Assembly (NCBI RefSeq): GCF_029016485.1
Contig: NZ_CP092106.1
Span: 1,364,001-1,428,000 of the forward strand
DNA length: 64,000 nt
Origin: Vibrio sp. JC009
GTDB taxonomy: Bacteria; Pseudomonadota; Gammaproteobacteria; Enterobacterales; Vibrionaceae
Reading direction: 5' to 3'
The position numbers and the translations under genes were made by a program. Positions 45,787 to 54,700 of the stretch are shown here, in pieces. The first letter of the stretch is position 1. Each line of letters begins with the position of its first letter. The notes under the pieces are model-generated. The model was not told the origin of the DNA, searched no databases, and worked only from the letters and a program-made list of their open reading frames with translations.

Positions 45787-46197
45787 GACTTGGGTTTTCC
45801 TTGTTATTTTGCTAGACAACCTTACTACTATATATGGTGTTTATAATCTTGCCAAATACCATATATAGATAATTGGTGTTCTGTAACACAGCGCAAAAAA
45901 CTTAGTGAAAATAGAAATAAATGTGGGCATTGTGACGAAGCTATGTTGATCTTTGAGGAGTTAAAATATAGGCAGTTTGCTGATGATTTGCTCAGGAGAT
46001 GCGTATTTCACCTCACCCGATCAGTCCTTCACACCTGTTAATCTCGATGGTCTGATGCAGCAAAGGCAAATCATAGCCAGCAATTATGTTCAAAAGAAAA
46101 GTCAATTATTTCCAATAAACAGTCAGTCAATCCTACTAAATTAATAAGCAACCAACGCTACTGTCGAACACTTTGCAAAGAGCTAATGGAGATTAAT
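45787..46197. other. Intergenic region between nrdJ and the NTF2-like gene
   Basis: 411 bp. The left end holds the nrdJ promoter with NrdR boxes (45825-45871). The rest, to 46180, carries no ORF I trust, no terminator-like hairpin and no cobalamin-riboswitch signature. The right end has the ribosome-binding site of the next gene. Confidence 0.5.
45825..45871 (-). promoter_or_regulatory. nrdJ promoter overlapped by a pair of NrdR boxes
   Basis: On the minus strand TTGGCA (45855-45850) and TATAGT (45832-45827) are 17 bp apart. Two 16-bp sequences match the NrdR consensus acaCwAtATaTwGtgt: CTACTATATATGGTGT (45825-45840) covering the -10, and ATACCATATATAGATA (45856-45871) just upstream of the -35. 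Their starts are 31 bp apart, three helical turns, which is the spacing known for NrdR repression. Confidence 0.78.
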
Positions 46198-46716
46198 ATG
46201 TTTAGAAAATTAATGGTTATATTTTTAGGATTTATGGCAATGACTACTCAAGCTTATGAACTGACAAAAGACGAAGCCCAAATAGCACTTACGGTGCAGA
46301 GTATGGGTACATTGGCTGACCGAAATCAGTACGATGTATTAGAGAAAATTTTTACCCCTGAAGTTGTTGTTGATTACACATCAGCATTTGGTGGTGAAGT
46401 ATCTACAATTCAACGTTCAGTTCTAATGACTAACTGGGCTGGGCTGCTACCTGGTTTCGATGCTACTTATCATGACTTGAATAACATTAAAGTTGTAGAG
46501 CAAAAGGGCAACAAGGCGAAAGCAACAGCAGATATCGTAGCGAGTCACTACATTGGTGAAGAGGGTTACTGGCAAATTTCTGGTTCGTATTCATACGAGC
46601 TGGAGAAAACCGGTGACACATGGCAAATTTCTTCCCTGACACTTCACGCCGGAGAAGAGCAAGGGACGAGAGATGTTTTAGGTCTTGCTATCGAAGCGGC
46701 AAAGAAGAAGAACTAA
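46198..46716 (+). CDS. Exported SnoaL/NTF2-like protein
   Basis: 172 residues from ATG 46198, with GGAG at 46188-46191; ATG 46186 is in frame but has no ribosome-binding site. Signal peptide MFRKLMVIFLGFMAMTTQA. The mature part is an NTF2-fold domain: TLADRNQYDVLEKIFTPEVVVDYTS (helix and cone entrance), GEVSTIQRSVLMTNWAGLLPGFDATYHDLNNIKV, and GSYSYELEKTGDTWQISSLTLHAGEE at the C-terminal strands. SnoaL-like domains bind or transform small hydrophobic molecules; no catalytic residues can be assigned. First of three such proteins in 46.2-49.0 kb. Confidence 0.75.
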   Translation: MFRKLMVIFLGFMAMTTQAYELTKDEAQIALTVQSMGTLADRNQYDVLEKIFTPEVVVDYTSAFGGEVSTIQRSVLMTNWAGLLPGFDATYHDLNNIKVVEQKGNKAKATADIVASHYIGEEGYWQISGSYSYELEKTGDTWQISSLTLHAGEEQGTRDVLGLAIEAAKKKN

Positions 46717-46800
46717 TGACTGTGGCGAAGTTGCTTATTTTGAAGCAACAATGAATATAAGCGGTCAGTAATACCTTCGAAACCAAACGAGGCAAGAAAC

Positions 46801-47175
46801 ATGAAATGGTTTATATCAACTCTACTATTAGGATTACTCTCTTTACCTGCTGTTGCTAAACCGCTCCCGGAGGCAATCCAATGCTATCAAGCTGCCACCC
46901 AAGCTAGAAATATCGATGATTATATGAACTGTTTTGCCGAAGATGCCATCATGCTTGATGTAAATCGCACCTTTACGGGAAAGAGTAAAATCAAACGATG
47001 GGCACTTAATGAAGTAATGCCCAGTGGTGACTCGTTTTCTCATAAGGAGATTTTAGAGCAAAAAAGTGGCTTCGCTAAGACACTCGTCAAATGGTCTGCC
47101 TGGGAGGCTCACTATTACTACTGGTGGAATACACAGGGAAAGATTACAAAAATGTCATTGCAGTACGCAGACTAA
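46801..47175 (+). CDS. Small exported SnoaL/NTF2-like protein
   Basis: 124 residues. Signal peptide MKWFISTLLLGLLSLPAVA. The mature part of about 105 residues has the NTF2 pattern: EAIQCYQAATQARNIDDYMNCFAEDAIMLDVNRTFTGKSKIKRWALNEVM, then paired strands ending YYYWWNTQGKITKMSLQYAD. Two cysteines (CYQA, NCF) may pair. GAGGCAAG precedes ATG 46801. It follows the previous NTF2-like gene by 84 bp in the same direction without a terminator, so the two are likely co-transcribed, and the pair ends at the hairpin at 47198. Ligand unknown. Confidence 0.72.
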   Translation: MKWFISTLLLGLLSLPAVAKPLPEAIQCYQAATQARNIDDYMNCFAEDAIMLDVNRTFTGKSKIKRWALNEVMPSGDSFSHKEILEQKSGFAKTLVKWSAWEAHYYYWWNTQGKITKMSLQYAD

Positions 47176-47516
47176 AGTAAACATGTATTGATGAATTAAA
47201 TCCCTCAACAGTTACAGAGGGATTTTTGTGCTAATTAAGAATCAAATAACTTTATTGCTCTAATTCCTTGGGTTTAATCTGTTTGAGGGGTTCCAGATAG
47301 ACATGAATATTTCCAGTGAAACCGAGGCTGTCAATGGAGCAACGACGGATAAAACGTAGCGGGTGGATTATTCAGAAAACCGCAGTGCAATAAAATACCA
47401 AAACTCGGGCAGCAATCTGCAATAAACATTTCCGGTGTCCCGCTATCCTATACCCAAGTTAAGCAACAAACCCAATGCTTACCGGGTTTGACAGTTAATC
47501 GGTCAGAGGACACACC
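47176..47516. other. Intergenic region before the dienelactone-hydrolase-like lipoprotein
   Basis: 341 bp. Terminator at 47198-47227, then no coding sequence. A 7-bp hairpin CAAACCC / GGGTTTG at 47467-47490 stands 26 bp before the next start codon and may be a leader structure. Confidence 0.45.
47198..47227 (+). terminator. Intrinsic terminator after the NTF2-like gene pair
   Basis: Perfect 9-bp stem AAATCCCTC / GAGGGATTT with a 10-nt loop, followed by TT. About 25 bp past the stop codon. Confidence 0.85.
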
Positions 47517-48488
47517 ATGTTTAAGAAACTTTTAATCTCAGTACTTGGCGCACTGTCTCTTGCTGCATGTTCAAGCAGTGACGATGCCAACAAAAACACA
47601 ACTCAAATTTCAGAGAAGACTACTATGCAAGCTATTCAACTAGACACCCGTGTAGGCCAGCTAGCCGCTAACCTTTACCTGCCAGAGGGTGTTGAAAAGC
47701 CACCTGTTGTAATCATCACCGGTGCATGGACAACGGTTAAAGAGCAGATGCCTGCGGTATACGCAGAAGCTCTTGCTGACAAAGGCTACGCAGCCCTGAC
47801 TTTTGACTTTCGTGGCTGGGGCCAGTCTGCTGATGCTATCCGCTACCTTGAAGACCCGGCTCGTAAAACTGATGATATCCGCGCGGTAATTGACGCTGTT
47901 GCTGAGCTGGATCAGGTTGACGGCACCCGTATCGCAGGTATCGGTATCTGTGCATCTGCTGGCTACATGCTTGATGCAGTGGCAGGTAATGACAAAGTAA
48001 GTGCAGCAGCAGTAGTTGCACCTTGGCTGCACGACGTACCAATGGCGACAGCTATCTACGGCGGTGAAGAGAGCGTAAAAGGCCTTCTTGCAGCAGCTGA
48101 AGAAGCGAAGAACGCAAGCGAGCCTGTATACCTTGAAGCAGCAAGCACGACTAACGAAAGCGCGCTAATGTACAACGCACCATACTACACAGAAACAGAC
48201 CGTGGTCTTATCCCTGAGTATGACAACAAGTTTAACGTTGCTTCATGGGACGGTTGGTTGAACTACAACGCACAGCTAAGCGCAGATAAACTAACACAGC
48301 CAACTCTGATGGTGGCTTCTGAAGCGATGGCTCTGCCAGCTGGTGCTCACATGTACCTTGATAACGCAGGCGACAATGTTTCTGCAATCTGGCTTGACGG
48401 CGTATCCCAGTTCGATTTCTACGACCAGCCAGAACCAGTAAAAAACGCAGTAAACGCTATTTCTGAGTTCTTTGAAGCAAACCTGTAA
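47517..48488 (+). CDS. Lipoprotein of the dienelactone-hydrolase-like alpha/beta fold, altered catalytic residues
   Basis: 323 residues. Signal peptide with lipobox LAAC, lipidated Cys18, Ser at +2 (outer membrane). Alpha/beta hydrolase fold: VVIITGAW near 64-71, LTFDFRGWGQS at 94-104, nucleophile elbow GIGICASAGY at 141-150, and IWLDGVSQFDFYDQPEPV near 291-308. The nucleophile is Cys145 (G-x-C-x-S, as in dienelactone hydrolases) and the usual catalytic His before FDxYD is Gln298; the acid would be Glu269. So either catalysis differs or the protein only binds ligand. Codon choice is strongly biased toward common codons, suggesting high expression. Flanked by NTF2-like genes. Confidence 0.78.
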   Translation: MFKKLLISVLGALSLAACSSSDDANKNTTQISEKTTMQAIQLDTRVGQLAANLYLPEGVEKPPVVIITGAWTTVKEQMPAVYAEALADKGYAALTFDFRGWGQSADAIRYLEDPARKTDDIRAVIDAVAELDQVDGTRIAGIGICASAGYMLDAVAGNDKVSAAAVVAPWLHDVPMATAIYGGEESVKGLLAAAEEAKNASEPVYLEAASTTNESALMYNAPYYTETDRGLIPEYDNKFNVASWDGWLNYNAQLSADKLTQPTLMVASEAMALPAGAHMYLDNAGDNVSAIWLDGVSQFDFYDQPEPVKNAVNAISEFFEANL

Positions 48489-48515
48489 TCGCTACAACGA
48501 TTAGAACGGATAATA

Positions 48516-48539
48516 AAGCCCTGACTCCAAGCAGGGCTT
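48516..48539 (+). terminator. Stem-loop after the lipoprotein gene
   Basis: Perfect 8-bp stem AAGCCCTG / CAGGGCTT with an 8-nt loop, 27 bp past the stop codon. The following sequence (CTCTAATT) is only weakly T-rich, so termination may be partial. Confidence 0.65.
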
Positions 48540-48598
48540 CTCTAATTCAGGCTGGATAAGAGCCATATAACTTCGCTTATATATACAGGAAACACCTT

Positions 48599-48982
48599 AT
48601 GAACCACAGAGAATTAGAAGACTTTGCCTGCTCTTTTTTTGCAGCAGTCGATGTGCAATGCGCTGAAGGACTTCGTCCTTTCCTGACCGATGATGTGTTA
48701 CTGCGCATGGCAAATATGCCTGCAACCATTGGTATTGAACCTTTGATAGAAGCCTTTAAAGCTTCGGAGGCGCACTTTACCTCCGTTGAACATATCATCC
48801 AGGGGATATGGACTGGGTTATGGGAAGAAGGCCCGGTAGTGAGCATTGAAGCCGTTGTCCGGTACGGATTTGCTGATGGACGGAAAATAGAGCTACCGGC
48901 AAACAGCACGTTACGCCTGACCCAGGAGAACAAAATTGCGGATTACCGGATATTTATGGATCCCGGACCGGCTTTTAGTTAA
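48599..48982 (+). CDS. Cytoplasmic SnoaL/NTF2-like protein
   Basis: 127 residues without signal peptide. NTF2-like pattern: RELEDFACSFFAAVDVQCAEGLRPFLTDDVLLRMANMPATIGIEPLIEAFKASEAHFTSVEHIIQGIW, then strands with VVRYGFADGRKIELPANSTLRLTQENKIADYRIFMDPGP. The final segment with Asp-Tyr-Arg-Ile-Phe and a Pro-rich end resembles nuclear transport factor 2 family proteins of unknown function in proteobacteria. AGGAAA precedes ATG 48599. It is 111 bp after the lipoprotein gene, in the same direction, with a weak terminator between. Confidence 0.75.
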   Translation: MNHRELEDFACSFFAAVDVQCAEGLRPFLTDDVLLRMANMPATIGIEPLIEAFKASEAHFTSVEHIIQGIWTGLWEEGPVVSIEAVVRYGFADGRKIELPANSTLRLTQENKIADYRIFMDPGPAFS

Positions 48983-49270
48983 CAACCACAGCATACCTAA
49001 CCTACTGCTATTCAGACTTTCTATTTTTAGCTGCCGGTTACAGCAGTTTTTTTACCTGCTATGTATCAGATTGGCGAGTACTTTAATAGTCAGACGGTTC
49101 CCCTGTGGCTATCAGTCTCTATACATCAGCAATATTCGGTGTGGGTTTGCTTATCTCGTTGGTATTTACTGGTTTGCAATGGAAACTACTCTTTCATTTG
49201 TTCAGTAGGTCATTTCACCCCTGATTCACCTCGCAGTATTAACAATATCAGAAAATACTTGAGGTGATTT

Positions 49271-50629
49271 ATGAGAAGCGACGATATCAGTGCACGGCGT
49301 TTAATGCTGGCAGGGCTCATTGCTGTCCTGGCAGGGTGTAGCTCAATTGACTCTCAGCAAGAGTTTGCAGCCAAACCAAATGAGGTTTCTATACCGAATC
49401 AGTGGGAGGCTTCGGGTGAGTTTGTCAACCATGCACTAACAAACCAATTGCTTGACCTTGTTAATCAACCATCATTAACAAGGTTAGTTCACGAGTCATT
49501 AGCTGCTAACTATGATCTGAGGGTGACAGCAGCCAGATTGCAGCAGTCACGCTTGTTGGCCAGACAGGCAGATCTGGATAAAGGCCCGGAACTGAGTACA
49601 ACCTATACGGCATCTCGTGATGATAAAGGCCAAATCACGAACTCACAATCCTTATCGCTGGACCTTAGCTGGGAAGTGGATGTATGGGGAAGACTGGCCG
49701 ATGCCTCTGATGCAGCAGCAGCTACAACCAAAGCCAGTAAACTCGATTACCTGTACGCTAAGAATTCACTGGCAGCAAGGATCATACAGGCATGGCTGGA
49801 TATCAGTTACCGCGCTCAGATAATTGCAGTTGAAGAGCAGTGGGTAACCAGTTTGCTCAATTCAGAAGATATCATTCTTGAACAAGTTCTTGATGGCGTA
49901 AAAGAGCAAGCTGACCTGGATACCGCAAAAGCTTCTACAGAACAAACTAAGGCGTCTCTTGTTGCTCGTAAACAGGCGCAGGTTGTGGCAATCCGCAGTC
50001 TGAATGTGCTGAGAGGCTATGCGGGTAGTGAACTACCGGACATTACCTTCCTTGGTGTGGAGGTCAAGTCACCACCGGCCCAGGTGCCAGGAGATATGAT
50101 TGGATCACGCCCTGATTTGATCGCAGCCTACCAGCGCATTGTCGCTGCTGATAAGGATACATCTGTTGCGTACAAAGAGCTGCTTCCCAAATTTACGCTA
50201 ACGGCTTCTGCCAGCAAAACAGGTACGCCGGTGGATACATCGGCATGGAGTCTGATTGGTGGTATTACCGCGCCACTGTTCAATCGTGAATCTCTCGAGA
50301 GTAGTGCAAAAATCAAAAAGCTCGATGCTCAGGTTGCTTATCTCAATTACCAAAAACTACTCATCAATGCGATGAATGAAGTTGAAAACGCCTTCGGTGA
50401 AGAAGTGTCACTGAAGGCACAAGAGCTGCACCTGAGAAAGGCATACGCTTATTCGACATCAAGCATGAATGACTATCAAAACCTGTATCAGGACGGTGTG
50501 AGTGATGTCCTGACCTTGTTGTCAGCCAAACAGACCGCCTTCCAGGCGAAAATTCAGTTGTTAGAAACAGAGCAGGCCCGGCTGTCAAACCGGATTACTT
50601 TAGGCCTTGCATTAGGAATGGGAGTGTAG
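49271..50629 (+). CDS. RND efflux outer-membrane factor lipoprotein (TolC/NodT family)
   Basis: 452 residues. Lipobox LAGC with lipidated Cys23. Two OEP repeats with long helical heptads (residues 75-260 and 285-440): LVHESLAANYDLRVTAARLQQSR, then SWEVDVWGRLADA, and ALMNEVENAF-like ALLINAMNEVENAFGEE. These are the hallmarks of the NodT/OprM subgroup. It forms the outer-membrane channel of a tripartite pump. It is first in an operon where every next gene follows within 3 bp or overlaps: adaptor, RND pump, response regulator, kinase. The 288 bp upstream (48983-49270) should hold the promoter; I see no operator there. Confidence 0.88.
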   Translation: MRSDDISARRLMLAGLIAVLAGCSSIDSQQEFAAKPNEVSIPNQWEASGEFVNHALTNQLLDLVNQPSLTRLVHESLAANYDLRVTAARLQQSRLLARQADLDKGPELSTTYTASRDDKGQITNSQSLSLDLSWEVDVWGRLADASDAAAATTKASKLDYLYAKNSLAARIIQAWLDISYRAQIIAVEEQWVTSLLNSEDIILEQVLDGVKEQADLDTAKASTEQTKASLVARKQAQVVAIRSLNVLRGYAGSELPDITFLGVEVKSPPAQVPGDMIGSRPDLIAAYQRIVAADKDTSVAYKELLPKFTLTASASKTGTPVDTSAWSLIGGITAPLFNRESLESSAKIKKLDAQVAYLNYQKLLINAMNEVENAFGEEVSLKAQELHLRKAYAYSTSSMNDYQNLYQDGVSDVLTLLSAKQTAFQAKIQLLETEQARLSNRITLGLALGMGV

Positions 50630-50632
50630 ACC

Positions 50633-51784
50633 GTGAAAAATATGAACTGGAAGAAAATTTGTGTAAGCGCCCTGGCTGTAATGACGATACCGGCTGCAGT
50701 TTTCTATACCGACTACGCCATTAGCAACCAACCTGAAGCAGTGGCCGTAAAAGAAGCGTTGATTTTGCCACGCGTGACCACTGAGCACTTAATCGCCGGT
50801 GAGAATAACAGTGTGATCGAAGCGTTTGGTGAAGTCATCTCATCCGAAACACTTTCACTGCTTAGCCAGGTATCGGGCAGGGTTGTCTGGAAGTCAGATA
50901 ACTTCAGGAAAGGAAAGCTTATTAAAAAAGGTGAGTTGTTGCTTCGTATCGAGGACTCTGAATATCAGGCCAACCTGGCAAACGCAGAGAAATCTCTGGC
51001 TGACGCCGACCTTGCTCTACAGCAAGAGAAAAGGAAATATAAGCGGGCTCAGGATAACTGGAAGCGTGCAGAAATTGCCGATGAACCAAGTAAGTTAGCC
51101 TTAAGAAAACCACAGCTCGCTGTTGCGCAAACGCAGTATACTGCTGCTAAAAAAGCGGTGGGGAATGCTAAGAAAAAACTGGCGAACACAAAAATATACG
51201 CTCCATTTAATGCGGTGATCGCTTCACGCAGTGTGACTAAAGATAGTTATATCGCAACTGGTAGTGTCATTGGGGAGTTGAAATCCGCAGACACCGCTGA
51301 AATCAAAGTTGCACTGGCTGAAAACGAGTGGCAGCAATTACCTGCTTCGCTTGAAAACCTTCAGGTTGAGATCTCTTCTTCAAATAATAGGCAACATGTT
51401 TGGACTGGCCGGGTATCTGACTTATCGCTGGTCATTGACCAAAGTACCCGCACCAGAACCCTTACCGTTGAGGTTAACAAGCCTTTAGAGCAGGAAACAC
51501 CGCTCCTGTTTGGTGGGTTTGTGAACGTACGTCTTCAGGGAAAAACATTGCCTGATAGCTTTGTTATTTTGTCGTCTTCAATAACCGCCGATAACTACAT
51601 TTGGTTTGAAAAAGATAACCAACTATTCAGACACAAAGCCAATAAACTATTTGCTAATTCGAAAGAGGTTGGCATTGCCAGAGACGGACTAGACTCGAAA
51701 ATCAACTTAGTGAAAAAGCCGATGTCTCACTATATCGAAGGAATGAGTGTTGTGGCCTTTGAGGAGAGCGCATATGCAAGATAA
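50633..51784 (+). CDS. RND efflux periplasmic adaptor (membrane fusion protein)
   Basis: 383 residues from GTG 50633, with GGGAG 8 nt upstream, 3 bp after the outer-membrane factor. N-terminal hydrophobic anchor (ICVSALAVMTIPAAVFYTDYAI). Then the HlyD/AcrA pattern: lipoyl-type half GEVISSETLSLLSQVSGRVVWKSDNFRKGKLIKKGELLLRI, a coiled-coil hairpin of about residues 105-180 rich in K, A, L and Q, the second lipoyl half KIYAPFNAVIASRSVTKDSYIATGSVIGEL and the beta-barrel. It has no lipobox, so it is anchored by the N-terminal helix. It links the RND pump to the outer-membrane factor. Confidence 0.88.
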   Translation: MKNMNWKKICVSALAVMTIPAAVFYTDYAISNQPEAVAVKEALILPRVTTEHLIAGENNSVIEAFGEVISSETLSLLSQVSGRVVWKSDNFRKGKLIKKGELLLRIEDSEYQANLANAEKSLADADLALQQEKRKYKRAQDNWKRAEIADEPSKLALRKPQLAVAQTQYTAAKKAVGNAKKKLANTKIYAPFNAVIASRSVTKDSYIATGSVIGELKSADTAEIKVALAENEWQQLPASLENLQVEISSSNNRQHVWTGRVSDLSLVIDQSTRTRTLTVEVNKPLEQETPLLFGGFVNVRLQGKTLPDSFVILSSSITADNYIWFEKDNQLFRHKANKLFANSKEVGIARDGLDSKINLVKKPMSHYIEGMSVVAFEESAYAR

Positions 51785-54700
51785 CGCTACTAACCAGGGC
51801 ATCATTGCCTGGTTTACCCGCAATCCGGTTGCCGCAAATCTGCTGATGGTGTTGATCCTGGTTGCAGGTTTAATCTCTGCGTCAAACCTGAGTACAGAGA
51901 GCCTGCCAAGTATTCCGCCCAACAGTGTTTTTGTTGATATCCAGTTTAACAGTGGCTCCGCGGAATCAGCGGAAGAGGGGATCGCCCTTAAGATAGAAGA
52001 TGCCTTGCAGGGGATCGCTGGTATTAAGCGTGTTGATAGTACCTCTACGGGACAGAATGTCTCTGTCACAATAACCAAGACGAGTGGCTACGATCTGGAT
52101 AAGCTCTACGAAGATGTGAAAAACCAGATTAATGCTATTAACACACTACCGCAGGACGCTGAAACACCGGTAATCGAACGGGCGGTACGTCTGCGTGACG
52201 TGATTTTCGTGAACCTGTATGGTGAGGCTGAAGATCAGGTACTGCAGAAATACGCAGAAGAGTTGCGCTCTAAGCTTTTGGCCAACAGCAAGATTCAAAA
52301 GGTCAATTATATTGGTCATAAAGATCAGGAAATCATTATCCAGGTTGATGAAAGTAAACTTCAGGCGGTTGGTTTATCGCTTTTAGAGGTTGCTGACAAG
52401 GTAAGCGAAGCTTCAGTGACGGATACCGGTGGTGAGCTAGATGGTGAGACAGGCAAGCTGATCCTGAAAACGGAACAACAGCGAAAGGACGCAAAAGGTT
52501 TCGCATCGATCCCGCTTAAGTTACTACCGAATGGCAGCACCGTATACTTGTCTGATGTTGCGGATGTGATTGATGGGTTTGCAGATAAAAACAACCTTAC
52601 CCGCTACAATGGGCAGCCGTCTGTAGGCCTGGACATTAAGATGTACGGAAATTCTGACATCTCGGCAATTTCTGAAGAAACAAAGCGGGTGGTTAACGAA
52701 TTTAGAACCTCTTTGCCGACAGGCGTAAATGTCGAGCTTTGGAATGACATGAGTGAGCCGATTAAGGACCGCCTGTCACTATTAATGAATAACAGTTTCC
52801 AGGGTGTGTTTCTGGTAACCATACTGTTAGCCATATTTCTGAATATCCGGGTGGCTTTATGGGTAGGTCTGGGTCTGCCGGTTATCTTCTCTGGTGCCAT
52901 GCTATTGATGGGCGAATCCTTCTTTGGTATGACCCTGAACGAGCTAACCACTTTCGGCCTGATCATGGCTCTGGGTATTGTTGTCGATGACGCAGTAGTT
53001 ATTGGCGAGAGTATTTACGAGCAGCGCGAAAAACAGGGTGCAACGATCGAATCAACCATTCGTGGCGCGCAAAGGGTGGCAATCCCAACGACGTTCGGTG
53101 TGATGACAACCATTGTTGCCTTTGTATCCATCAGCTTTGTGGAAGGAACATTAGGTCAGATGTTTGCTCAATTTGCGTATGCGGCGACATTCTGTCTGCT
53201 CTTCTCGCTCATTGAGTCTAAACTGATACTGCCTGCGCACCTTGCTCACCTGAAAATGTCTAATAAAGAAACTCACAACTATTGGAGCCGTTTTCAAAAT
53301 AAGCTATTAGCAGGATTAGATTATTTCACTCATCACCACTACAAGCCGTTTCTTGCAATGACGCTGCAGTACCGTTATGCAGCATTAGCCATCTTCGTTT
53401 CAGCGTTTATTTTAGTTGTCGGGGCGATACCATCAGGCAAGATTAAATCGGTTTTCTTTCCTCAAATAGCGGCCGATTCCATACAGCTTGATGTTGTGTT
53501 TAAAGATGATGCGGGCTTTGGCATAGTACAACGTGAGGCGTTAGATCTTGAACGTCTGGCTATGACGCTAAATACAGATCTCAAGGCCGAATATAGTCTG
53601 GAAATTGACCCTATCCAGAGCCTGTTAACCGAAACTACGGATAATACTGCGACAATAACGGCAAGCCTTTCTTCGACTAATGAACGTCCGTTTACTGCAA
53701 ATGAAGTGGTGAAACGCTGGCAATCGAGGTTGCCACCACAAGAAGGGATTGAAAGTCTCAGCTTTTCAGCTGACCAGATCAGCGAAAAAGGTATCAGTAT
53801 CGAACTTCGCAGTAGGGATAGCCGGGTTATCGAACTCGCAGGCAAGACGTTAATGAAAGCGTTGGAGCAATTTAATGGTGTATCGGGTATTAAAAGCGGC
53901 ATGACATCAGCCCAGACTCAGGTCAATGTAAACATCAAACCTGAAGGCTTGGCGATGGGGCTGAGCAATACCGATCTTATATTGCAATTAAAGCTGGCAT
54001 TCATGGGTTATGAAATCCAACGCTTACAAAAAGATCAGAATGAAGTAAAAGTTAAAATTCAATATCCGGATAAGCGACGAGACAACCTGGAAGATCTGCA
54101 GTATACCCAGATTCGATTGCCAAATGGTCAGGTTGTGCCGTTAACCTCAGTCGCCAGTCTTGAAACCAGTTATGTTTCAACAACGATTGAAAGAACGAAC
54201 TATAGTCGGGTGAACCTGGTTACGGCAGATGTCGATAAGTCTGCGATTTCACCAGAAGACGTGATAGCCAAACTGGATAGCGGGTTGTTTCAACAGCTTG
54301 AAGCTGAATACCGGGACTTAGATATTGTGATTTCGGGCCAGCAAATGGAAAAGAACGATGCTATTGAGTCATTAATCGAGGTTTTTGCCATTGCCATGAT
54401 TGCGATCTTTGCCTTGCTTGCTATCCCTCTAAAGTCCTATTTGCAGCCTATTATTATTATGTGTGCTATCCCGTTTGGTATCGTCGGTGCTCTTTTAGGG
54501 CATATGTTGCATGGACAAGCCCTCAGCCTGTTGTCGTTATTTGGCATTCTTGCGTTGTCCGGGGTGGTAGTGAATGACAGCCTGCTTCTTATTTCCCGGT
54601 ACAATAGCAAGAGAAATGAAGGGCTATCAGTGATGGATGCATTGCTTGAGTCGGGTACTGGCCGCTTGAGGGCAATATTACTAACGTCCACGACCACATA

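Noticed and set aside
45787..46197. Cobalamin riboswitch in front of the B12-dependent reductase
   Set aside because: No B12-box-like sequence or long structured leader; the promoter is close to the gene and covered by NrdR boxes instead.
47226..47460. Remnant of a transposase gene between the NTF2-like genes and the lipoprotein
   Set aside because: Sequence looked mosaic, but no frame gave a recognisable transposase fragment and no inverted repeats were found.
48936..49208. 90-residue open frame after the cytoplasmic NTF2-like gene
   Set aside because: Overlaps the end of the real gene, has no ribosome-binding site and a composition unlike real proteins.
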